Source: Fomitopsis serialis (taxonomy: Eukaryota; Basidiomycota; Agaricomycetes; Polyporales; Fomitopsidaceae). From it: a DNA stretch of 64,000 nucleotides. Every line of letters starts with the position of its first letter. The first letter of the stretch is position 1. Location of the stretch: positions 21,427-85,426 of the forward strand of contig NW_025955127.1 of the NCBI RefSeq assembly GCF_022376445.1, in the 5' to 3' direction. The position numbers and the translations under genes are program-made. Under the pieces are notes generated by a model. The model was not told the origin of the DNA. It made no database searches and was given only the letters and a program-made list of their open reading frames with translations. This document shows, piece by piece, positions 47,119-56,561 of this stretch.

Positions 47119-48593
47119 CTGAGTTTACGACGCTTCACTAAATTGAGGGCCTCAAAGTCGCGTCGCCTAGAGGCCAGCTCGAGCCGCTTATCGCGTCGTT
47201 TCAGCAGTTCTTTCAGACGTCGCATCTCGGGACGTGTGCCTAGTGAGAGTCAGTAGACGGCTTGACACAGGCATGCCGTGTCACTCGCACCTTCCGCCAC
47301 CAAGGCCTCTTCCCATGCAAGTGCCTCCGTCTTCTCTACGTAGAAGCGTTCCCTAAGAAGCGCGAACTTGCTGTGAGTCCGAGTCGCAAGGACGTCCAGG
47401 GCCTCTGCATGGTGGGCAGGCTGCAGATCGGACCCCAGTTCCATCTCCAACGCTGGGGAGTCCAGGTCAGCCTCCCCAACGTCACCCACGTCTCCGTCCT
47501 CCCCATCTGCCTCCGCTGTTTGGTCTGCATCTTCATCTGTGTCGAGGTCACGATCCGTCGCCGCCTCAGCTCTGGTCTTGTGTCCTTGTGCCCGGGCACT
47601 CCTCTTGCGTGACGGACGACTTGCTTTGACCTCGTGATCTGGTTCGGGTTCGCGACCGGAAGGTGCGCCGGCGTCGGGCGGCGGGGAGCAGGACGGCGAT
47701 AGTGAATCACATGCTGAAGGTCGAGGTCGAGGGGGAGCGTGAGGGTGGCGCCACAACAGTAGAACCCGCCATGATTGAAGGAGCTACAGCCGTGTGAGGT
47801 GCGGGAGCGACGAGTGGCGGCGGGGGCACGATCTGGTCGACGTCCATGAGCGCAGTGTTGTTGTCGTCTAGCACTGGGGGAGCCGCGTCCAGTAGCGTTG
47901 CTGAGTCGAGTGTGGCAGATGCGCGAGGCTTCAGAACTCTGCGACGGGTGCATCGTCCTCCACTGGGTCCTCGCCCGCTTCTTCATCGTCTGGGTTCTCG
48001 GTGAGTTCGGGCGACGGTGCACCCTTGTGGGATGCGGCGCGCAAACTGGACCCGCTGACTGCACCATCAAGCTCGGCATCGTCCTCGTCGGTAGTGTCTT
48101 CGTTTTCGAGGGAATCGTCTGTGAGTGGCTCCAACGCCTCCGCGTCCGAAGCGTGCACATGCGGCTCGTCATCATCGTCCTCGCCATCGCTCTGTACCTC
48201 GTGCGGAACGGCACGAGCGGGGTCGTCATTGTCATTGCTGCGATCCTCGTCGCCGTCGTCCTCATCGTCCATCGGGGCCGGACTGCTCCTCCTCTTCCTC
48301 CTCACTACGAGGCGTGTACGCCAGTCTGCCTTCTCGGGGTTCTTAGTGTGCTTGTACGTCGGAGGTAGGAGGTTACTTCGCTTTCGTTTGCTATCTCGCG
48401 GTCTATTCGAGTTGCGCACCTCTGCCTTACCATTTTCCTCCTGCTCCCCCTCCGTCAGTTCGAAAAGCTCTGTCTAGGGCTGCGGGACCGCCGTTGTTGG
48501 ACCCGGATGCAAACTGAGTTTCTTCTAGAGATGGAGGTGAGGGAGACAGTGAGCTGAGAGGTTTGAGGGAGACGGTCGACTCGGAGCCTGTCA
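47119..48593 (-). pseudogene. Sds3/Dep1-like histone deacetylase complex subunit relic
   Basis: Starting at 48,593 (MTGSESTVSLKPLSSLS), the minus strand encodes an acidic, Asp/Glu-rich protein (MDDEDDGDEDRSNDND) followed by PALEMELGSDLQPAHHAEALDVLA, KFALLRERFYVEKTEALAWEEALVAEG (partly quoted) and RDKRLELASRRRDFEALN. That last region is typical of the Sds3-like domain of Rpd3-type deacetylase complexes. The frame is shifted near 48,450, 47,935, 47,740 and 47,250, so no intact product can be made. It breaks off within the domain at about 47,119, where 2-oxoglutarate dehydrogenase sequence begins. The long Arg-rich frame 47,336-48,265 on the same strand is a shadow. Family call is moderate to good. 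Confidence 0.7.
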
Positions 48594-48659
48594 TCCGAGT
48601 CGTTGTCGGCGAGGAGCAGATGCAGGCCAGATACGCGCTCAGATCGCGGTCACGAAGCT

Positions 48660-49000
48660 GTGACCTGCATTCTTGAATGATCGATTATGTAAGTCTGCAG
48701 CGCTGAGTACTGAGTACTGAGTACCGAACTTGGCCTTCTCGCCATCAATCCCGCCTGCCTGCTTGTCGCCTGTTCGCCGTCTTGTTTGTCGCCCGGCATC
48801 CGCTTTCTCGCGCATCCATCTTTCCGTTCGCCCGTCCTGCAGTTGCCGTCTGACCGCTTGTTGTTTGCCAGCCTGTTGTTTGCCAGTAAACCTCGCCGAA
48901 TATCAGAACACTCGCGTCGTCCCAATGGGCACGCTCGCACGATCCGGAGCTGGTCAGCTGAGGAAACTCAGCCGCGCGGTCCATGCTAGCCCACAGGCCC
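48660..49000. repeat. Patch of decayed period-4 repeat
   Basis: Words such as GCCTGCCTGCTTGTCGCCTG and TTCGCCCG, plus a GAGTACTGAGTACTGAGTACC triplicate at about 48,705. No gene is supported. Confidence 0.5.
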
Positions 49001-49194
49001 TCGTTCGGCTTACAACTACGTCGCATGGTGGAGCAACTCCTCGGTGCACCAATTTGCACGATCCATATCGTGCTCATCCTCCATCCTCCATCCCGCAAGT
49101 GGCTCTTCCCGCCTGCGCCTCTCGCCGCCGTCAAGGCCACCAGCGGCAATCTGCAGTTTTCCTGTGCAGGCGCCACCGGCAGTAAAATAGCTCA

Positions 49195-50115
49195 CTACAC
49201 ACGAGGGTGAGGCCGTGGAGCAAGAGGCAATCGTTCCAGCTTGTGACCGCGACGGGCCAGCAAGTCGCACCGAACGTGGATCCTCAGGTTCTGCCCGACG
49301 AGAAGCTCGCGCAGGAGGAGTGTTACGGGCGCGTTGCCAGACCAGATGCAGACCGCGGGCACGAGTGTGTACGTGAAGCATATTCCGCAAGGCGCGGGGA
49401 CCGATGGGAGGCACGACACGACGAAGAAGCACGTCGAGAGTACAATCTGGGAGAAGGCGGGGCCCGTCATGCGTGCTCTCGCTGTTCTGGTAGTTCTGGT
49501 AGACACTTGGGAACATTTCGGAAAGTGAGTGCGTTCACTATCTTCTTTTGGCGTCTCTCAACGTACATTGCTAGCGTCCTATCCCATGCTGTGCCGTCCT
49601 TGTGTCCGCCCCAGCCCGCGGCTCACGGCGCTAGTATTATCGGTCATGGTAGTGACCACAGTCGTTCCGGCTGCTCTGTTCGTCAGGACTTGTATGACGC
49701 GCGTACAAGTCTACCGGTGAGGGAGACGACCAGGAACCGCAAGGAATACGGAGCGGCTGCCTGTGCCCGTGCCCGTGCCAGCAGGTGATTGACGAACAAG
49801 AAGTCCGTAGTCCCTGCTGGCCATGAAGACGGCTTGTCCATTGCTCGGGTCGACATACGTCATACCCGCTGATACACACGACAACGCGTCGGATGTGCAT
49901 CGCTGCAGGTCTGGCGTGTTCCCTCCATCTACGACCGATATCAGTGTAGTACGTACGTGTATGTCGAACCTTTGACTCGACGTATATGCCGCTAAGATAG
50001 CGATGTGTCCTGCGTACGCACCCACCGTTGTCAAACTTTCGGGCCACTGACCCCGCGTGACGGCCGACATGTCGAGCACTGCATCATTCCAATCAATGTT
50101 ATATGCGTGTATCAC
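49195..50115 (-). other. Unassigned coding-like segment
   Basis: A minus-strand frame from 50,115 (MIHAYNIDWNDAVLDMSAVT, then VGAYAGHIAILAAYTSSQ) looks protein-like and continues to 49,711. A second segment, 49,200-49,500, is coding-like on the plus strand (SFQLVTATGQQVAPNVDPQV). Since the two point in opposite directions they are probably unrelated pieces. I recognise neither. Confidence 0.25.
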
Positions 50116-50455
50116 AGTATCACGGCTGACTAGAAAGCTTCAAAACAATGACTGAACGTGTATTACAAGTATGATATATGATGGCCCACTCGGGACGAAC
50201 AGACTACTTAGAGCGATAGCGACGACCAGCTCAAGTTAAGTTCTTTCAACGCGTTGATACCCTGTCGATCGAGAAGTCTAATGCGGGCGCCAAGACTTAA
50301 TCAGACAGAAGCGATCTTCGTCTTGCATTGTGCCGTCGACGCAAGCATATTGCTTTATGCAAACACGATAGGGATGTCGAAGCGGCTCGTCGAGCCTTTC
50401 CCTGCCCGACCTACTCTACGCAGCCACTCCCTACACTAGCGACAACATCCACGAA

Positions 50456-51757
50456 ATGTCTGCCGTCTCCGACGCAGTACCGACTGGAGAAGTCTCGAGC
50501 CACGAAGCTCTCGATACTTTAGAGGCGGATATCGTAAACGCAGCGAGCGCTATTGACTGTGCGCTGCTACAGTGAGTGTGCGGACTACTACTACAGATAA
50601 ATTTTGAAGCCACAGCCATTCTTTTTCAAGGACTTTCCGCGACCTTCATTTCGACGATCTTGAGATGCTTGAGCCCCGGTCCGTGCCTAGGAAACATCTT
50701 GAAAAAATGAACGTACATCACCGCAGACACCTGATCTCCAAGCTCGAAAGAATACTCGACGAATTTCATGACAATTACTCCGCGGAAGACATGCAGAATC
50801 TTTTCCTCGGCCTGTCTGAACGTTCCTTGAGCCTATCTACACTGCAGACACAGGCGAGTGGGCTGCCATACCAAGTAACATATCGGCCAAGCCACTCACG
50901 ACATCCTTTCTAGCTCCAGGACAGACTGCTGGCTTCTGAAGGCGACGATCGCGATGTACGCCTGCCCAGTAGACTCCAGAGGCACATAGAACGCCTCATT
51001 TCCCTTGAATCTGAGTCCGATTATCTGCGGCTACAAATCGAGCACAGCTCGGCATCGTTGTCTATGTTATTCATGCCTCAGGTACGTCATCTATATCGAA
51101 GACTTGTACATCATGGTCATGAACACTTGTGAACTAGGATGTGGCCCGACAAGTGTTCATCAGGCCACTGATCGATCTTCCTGAAGACTTCACGCAAGGT
51201 CTAGCTGAAGCCAACATCGTACTGTCTGATATCAACCGGCTGACCACGGAACGTCGGCGGCTCCGCGATGAGACGATAAAACTCTTCAATCGGACGTCTG
51301 CAGAACTGATTGCAGCAAACGATGGGCCGCTGCAACCCGCAAGGAACGGAATCGTCCAACAACACCTTGCTCGGCTGCGAGGCATCAGACACGTCTTGAC
51401 AACTCAGCGGGAACAACTTGTGGATTTGACAAAGAAGCTTATGGTGAGTCATTCATTACCTCGTCCAAGCAGCGGTGGAAGAGCGTATCATTGGCCACAC
51501 AGGATGAATTCGATTCTTTGGTCGCCACCCCGAAGGTTCTCCCGGATCAGGCTGGCTCGCCCATCAATGTAGTCGATCTCAGAACTGCCCTTCAGGCATT
51601 CATCGACCTCTGCCGGGGCGCTCGAGCACACAGCAGGGTATGTAATACCGTTTATTTACAAGCAGGGATGCAATGTATTCAAACTGTGGCTCTGGCAAAA
51701 CCTGATAGGGCTGTGATCGTGCAATCAGCCGCAGCGAGGAGCTGCTGGGTCTGTTGA
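50456..51757 (+). CDS. Coiled-coil protein, about 360 residues, with one GC-AG intron
   Basis: Exons 50,456-50,571, 50,616-50,853, 50,914-51,081, 51,138-51,443 and 51,503 onward join in phase. The product starts MSAVSDAVPTGEVSSHE and is mostly helical (KHLEKMNVHHRRHLISKLE, RLQRHIERLISLESE, DINRLTTERRRLRDETIK), so a long coiled coil is likely. The intron after exon 2 uses CAG|GCGAGT, a GC donor; no in-phase GT alternative is present. The 3' end is uncertain: reading through gives a stop at 51,757, whereas splicing from GTATGT near 51,638 to an acceptor near 51,726 gives a slightly different tail. Similar in size and style to the coiled-coil gene at 9.6-10.6 kb on the other strand. Confidence 0.7.
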
Positions 51758-52119
51758 ATAGAGATATTCACGAAGATTGATTTGACATCCTTCAAGTCCA
51801 CCTACATAATTGGACATTGCGTCGCCCGTCGTCTCTTTGTTCTCCTGCCTCCACCGTTGTAGAATTAAAGCATCCTGATTTCTGAATTTACTCGTTTACT
51901 GGCACCATTAGTTCCTCCGAGTCGCGTCCGCGCGCGACCCGGGACCAGCACTAAGTAACAGAACAAGTGAGCAGCGTGCCACATTGACGTAACAAAAACG
52001 GCACTTAGTTTACCACCGGGGGCTTCAAAGCGCAGTTCGAGCGAAGCCACACATGGACAGCAGGACGATGTGATGCGATAGGGTTGAACAACTAGACAGC
52101 AGAGATAACAGATTGTATA

Positions 52120-54309
52120 CTACGGGAGAGAGGCTAGTTGCACGGGAGGACATGGCAGACGGTAGAACTTGGACGCGAAGGTTTTGACGTAAAACTTGAG
52201 TGCAGTGGCCTCGACGCCGTTGAAGTGCCCCGCATCATCGCATTCCCCAATTGTGGCTGCATTGGCTCGTAATACCTCGGGGATCTGCGGCCACGCACTC
52301 ATGACCATCAACAAAGCCTGAAGGTTGCCCCGGCGACTCTGCCATCCCTCTTCGCATGTTGGCGTCCAACGGAAGGTGGGGGAGGACACATCAATGACCG
52401 AAAACGCGGTTTGATGAACCGACGACTGCCACACTCGAGCTACGCGCTGTTCACGTTCCCACTTGCGAAACGCGTCGTCCGAATGGTCGACCAGGAGATT
52501 GTCGAGGGCGCGCAACTCACAACGCCAGTTCGTCTCGTAAAGTTCCCAAACCACCATGGCCAAGAACATGTTGTTGGTTTTTGCGGTGTCGAGATTGACT
52601 TTCATCCCACGAAACCACGATACATCGGCTTCGTTGTACGACAGCAGAGATCCGCCTTTGGCAAACAGCCGACGTACGCACTGCAATCGCTCGTAGAGGT
52701 AGTCATGCTTTGGCACCTCTGAAGTTGTCTCATTCCCCGGTGATCCATCCTCACTCCCAGTTTTGTTCTTCGCATCCGGCTCGTCGAGACGATAATCACC
52801 GTAAAGGGCATGACGCCAATCGGCGATGCGCAGGGGTGTGCCGCTGATGGTGGAATCGACGAGGCGGTGCCTGCAGTACTCACAAATGCGCGCGAAGTTG
52901 TGCAGATAACGTGTCTTCTGAGTGGTGGCCTGGAAGATGAGGAAGGGCGGTGGGAAGTAATATTCGACCGCCACGCGCGGCGGGAACGGCAACGGAGACA
53001 GCTCTGACAGGGCAGCCGTCCAGTTAGGACTGAGGGTGACGAGCTCGGCAGGAGGAGCCTTGAACGTAGTCGCGGGGTGTGGATCCGGTGTCTTCTCCGG
53101 CCCTCGGCCTTTGCGCGTGCGTTTGCCCCTCTTCTTGGCGTTGCGTGTCTGTGGCGGCGCCTTGGAACCAGACAGCATTGCCGGAGTCGAGTCATTGCCC
53201 TTGAACCTTTTCGCCTCACTCTCCGTGCCGTCAGGCCGAGCGACGACCTGGAGCCGAGGCAACGCCGACGAGCACAATAGGTTGCTCACAAAGAGCACCG
53301 AAGGCTGCGTCCAGCGAGCCAGGTCCTGATGTGTCCCGTCGGGGTCGTACCATGACTTTGGAATGCGGGGCCAGGCGGGTTCGTCCTTGAGCTCGGTATT
53401 CCACGCACGAGGTTTCACCACCTTGCGGATACAGAGGTTGGCAGTCCATGGCCGGATGTACCAGTATGGCAACCCTATGCGATGGAAGAATTGGGCAGCG
53501 GCGTCATTGCGGACGAAAGCGCCGAGGACCCTCAAGACGGGGTGAACACGGTTGTGTGTGTTGGCGATACGACTGACCAGGACGGTGAAGTAGACCGTCA
53601 GACCGGAAAGCTCGAGAACCAGACGGTGAGCCATTCTCGCCGTCACCAGGGCGTGCTGCTCGGTGCAGGGGAGCGCTCTGAGACGGTCAACGGCATTCCT
53701 CAGCAGGAGGCATAACATCGCGCCTAGCCGCCCATCAACACCCGATGAGGCAGTGAAAGTCGCTGGGTCGCGACGCCGAGCAGCCATTTCGGCCTGCTCG
53801 TAACGCGAAATGACCGCGACTGCAATTGAATACAATTCGTTCAGGACCTCCCTCTTCAGATACCCAAACCCCAGGACCCCGCATGTCTTCGATTCCTCCC
53901 ACGGATCGTATCCAAGACCATCGTACACTTGCGACCCCGGGGCGTACTCTGAGTCGCGAGTGGGAATACATGCGTGGTGAACGCAGCGTTCGTTGTATAA
54001 CTGAGGCCACCGAGTGTACTCCTGGGGTCCCCAGAGGCCGTCGCTGAACGTCACGATTTCGCGCCCAGAGATACGCGGAAACTCCGGTATCCAGGTCATA
54101 CACGGTGTAGTGATTATGTTGCAATTGTCGTCTGCGTCTGCTGCACACTGGGCGTCGAATGGGCCTAGATGCGAGCGCCGTTCTACAGCACAACACGCTC
54201 ATTAATGAACCATAGAGATCAGAACTTGTGAAGCCATACCTGATGCAGGTGAGGGGGTCAGCACGAACTTGGATATTTGGATGGGTCGGTGAAGATTGGC
54301 ATCCGCCAT
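52120..54309 (-). CDS. Full-length member of a polypore-type orphan family, about 710 residues
   Basis: Two exons: a short first exon 54,240-54,309 (MADANLHRPIQISKFVL) and a long second exon 52,120-54,182, separated by a 57-base intron and joined in phase. Landmarks in order are REIVTFSDGLWGPQEY, VYFTVLVSRIANTHNRVHPVL, AAQFFHRIGLPYWYIRPW, a basic Lys/Arg-rich linker (KKRGKRTRKGRG), YYFPPPFLIFQATTQKTRYL, a CEYCRHRL pair of cysteines, ELYETNWRCELRALDNLL, and GVEATALKFYVKTF near the end. No known catalytic motif is seen. I have met this kind of sequence as a multi-copy, unnamed family in wood-decay basidiomycetes. Two broken relatives lie in the same window (5,043-5,660 and 12,994-13,863), all on the minus strand. 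Confidence 0.8.
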
Positions 54310-54639
54310 AGTGGAGACAGCTACGGCACGATACATTAGTCGATTCAACGATTTAAAAGAAGCACATAAGTGTCATACCGGTATACTACGTCCGATGCAG
54401 GCAACACCGGCGGAGTGGCTACAGCGACACAATTGGCTACCCCCGGAAGCCGTTTCAGATTCATTGAGAACGTATGAGGGGGCATTCACACCTTTGTGAC
54501 GCGTTATATCAACTCTGGGGGTGTCGTCTTGCAGAGGGACGACGTGTTCTCGGGTTTGTCAAACCTGGGCAATGCTGACCGCAGTCGTACAGGCGTCAGC
54601 AGCTTTCGATGGTGAGACACATCACGAATAGTCACTCAC

Positions 54640-55120
54640 ACGAGATGTCAAGCAATCACACGCAGGAGACCAGTCCGGAGTGGGCGCAGGGGAGTTGTAC
54701 CGCGGAGGAAAACAACCCGGGACACGGTGTGGTGATTGCGAGTCCCCGGTGCGTGGACGACGCGGAAGGGAATTCTTGGTATCGGTGAAAACGATGGGCG
54801 GGGGTCGTTGGTGCAAGTTGACGGTTCGCGGAGGAAGCGAGCGAGGTTCGTGGTACCTCGCGGAGGGAAAGGGGAGATGGGTGGTGCGCCGCACGCTTCG
54901 TCCGCGATGTCCTTTAGTGAAGACCGCCTTTCCTGAGCCTGGTATACTCGATAGCCTTCCCTCCGACGATCCTAACCTGAGCTCTCCTGGATCCTGAGCC
55001 TGAGCCTAACTTCTGCGACCTTCCTTAGCCTAAACGTGAGCCTGAGACGGGACCTGAAGCCTGAGATTGCCCGGTGCAACCTAGATACTGAGTCCTGAGA
55101 GGTAGTGGTAGGTAACTAAC
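54640..55120 (-). repeat. Presumed 3' LTR of the Ty3/gypsy element
   Basis: On the minus strand a purine-rich tract (GGAAAGGGGGAG, plus positions about 55,110-55,121) would serve as the polypurine primer, and the sequence beyond it (to about 54,640) would be the LTR. Its lower part contains repeated CCTGAG words (54,935-55,100). No second LTR is in the window, so the ends cannot be fixed by comparison, and a TG...CA boundary is not obvious. Four GCGGARR motifs (54,702, 54,762, 54,828, 54,860) point opposite to those of the internal region. Confidence 0.4.
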
Positions 55121-55189
55121 TCCCCCTTTCCTCCGCCCCGTCCTCCTAGCCCCCTTCCGCTGCCTTTCCCACGTCCCTACCTCGCTGGC

Positions 55190-55315
55190 ACCCGCTCCCT
55201 TCCGCTCCTACTCCTTCCGCGCCCTTGGCCTCCTCCGCTCCTACTCCTTCCGCGCCCTTGGGCCTCCCTCCGCTCCTACTCCTTCCGCACCCTTAGGTCT
55301 CCTTCCGCCGTCCCT
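55190..55315 (+). repeat. Imperfect tandem repeat of a ~25-30 base unit
   Basis: Units of the form CCTCCGCTCCTACTCCTTCC followed by GCGCCCTTGG occur about four times in a row. Each contains the YYTCCGC motif twice, making this the densest cluster of that motif. It lies just upstream of the first antisense ORF and just inside the presumed LTR, where a promoter for the antisense ORFs could be expected. Confidence 0.75.
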
Positions 55316-55359
55316 GCCCTCCTCTTCCGTTCGCCAGCCCACCGTCGTTGGAGTCCTCG

Positions 55360-56151
55360 ATGCCCGCTGACATCCCGCCCAACCCCTCGACCATTGTCTA
55401 CACCACCCGTTTCTATCGCCTCGTCGACCTCCTTCGGGACGAGCGAGTGGTAGAGCCCCGTCTGAACCCCAATAGCGACCTGGAGTGGCTCGCCTGGGCT
55501 CATGGCGCCCGATGGCTAATCGTACGTGCCTTCTTCCGCCTCATCCTCCATGTCTCGCCAACCTTCCTTCGCTCTACACAGCGGATGCTCTTCGATTCTC
55601 GGTCTCGCGCGGTCGCCCACGGCGATGCTTCCCTTCCGCTCGTTCGCCGATACTCCGACGTGCAGGACCTGATCGAATACCTCGACCAGGTGTTCCTGAC
55701 TCTCCCGTCTCAGCACAGCTACGTGGGCGAGCCCTACCCGTTGATCGCCTGGGCTCCAAACCGTGTCACCGCCGAGCAATCCGACGCTGAGCTCGGCCGC
55801 CCGCTCCTTCCGGTTCGGTACCTGGAGCGTCCCATGCAGTTATCTTCCTTCCGCGCCTCTTCCGACAGCCTCGATGGTCTATTGACCCGGTTCCAAGGCC
55901 TCCTGGACGAGTGCCGCACCGCTAATCGTGACGCTCGTTCCGAGGCTGTCCGTATCGCCCGGGGCCTGAGTTCGGTTGAGACCAGCGTCCGGGACTTGCA
56001 CGCTCGCTTATCGGAAGGAGTGTACGTTCCCGATGGTTATTCGGGGATACCGCGTCGCTTGCAGTTCGCGCACCCTCGGGACGTCGAGGCGATGGAGGAG
56101 GGAGAGGTCGAGGATGAGGTGGCGGAGGAGCCTGCCGTTCGTGTACAGTAG
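55360..56151 (+). CDS. Antisense ORF 1 of the retroelement, 263 residues, unknown
   Basis: A single exon from the ATG at 55,360 (MPADIPPNPSTIVYTTRFYR) to a TAG at 56,149-56,151. The N-terminal half has a Leu/Trp-rich helical region (DLEWLAWAHGARWLIVRAFF), the middle is DVQDLIEYLDQVFLTLP, and the last third is helical (LLTRFQGLLDECRTANRD) with an acidic end (EEGEVEDEVAEEP). There is no signal peptide or transmembrane segment; some hydrophobic runs could pack as a helical bundle. It resembles a capsid-like or adaptor protein in general character only. Intact frame and strong codon-position GC/pyrimidine bias suggest that it was, or is, translated. Confidence 0.65.
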   Translation: MPADIPPNPSTIVYTTRFYRLVDLLRDERVVEPRLNPNSDLEWLAWAHGARWLIVRAFFRLILHVSPTFLRSTQRMLFDSRSRAVAHGDASLPLVRRYSDVQDLIEYLDQVFLTLPSQHSYVGEPYPLIAWAPNRVTAEQSDAELGRPLLPVRYLERPMQLSSFRASSDSLDGLLTRFQGLLDECRTANRDARSEAVRIARGLSSVETSVRDLHARLSEGVYVPDGYSGIPRRLQFAHPRDVEAMEEGEVEDEVAEEPAVRVQ

Positions 56152-56561
56152 CCTCCGCATGCGTCGTGTGTTAATGTTACCGCGCTCCTCTTTTCTTGCT
56201 TTGACCGTGTGTGCGTTGTATTGAGGCTCGCGCCGGGGCTCCCATGTGGGCCTACCCCACATCTACCCCCACCTCAAAATCTTGACCGTCCCCGGTCAGA
56301 CTCCCCTCCCCTCAACTCAGCGCCTCCGTACCGCCACGGGATTATCCCCAAGTCTTAAGCGACCAGCGATCGAACATCTCCCTCCGATCACCTTGCTTCT
56401 CGCGCGCTCCGGTCCACGCGCTGATTGGCTGGGATCGCGTCCTCATCAGGCAATCTTCCTCCGATCACTGTGGCTGAGGTTCCCGTCCGCGCGTATAAGT
56501 CCCACCCGGCGCCTCCTCTTCCTCCGTCGCTTTCCCATCCTCTCTTCGCTTCGCACCGCCC

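Noticed and set aside
47336..48265. 309-codon Arg/Thr-rich minus-strand frame
   Set aside because: It is a shifted shadow of the acidic Sds3-like relic: GAC/GAG repeats read as Arg/Thr in the next frame.
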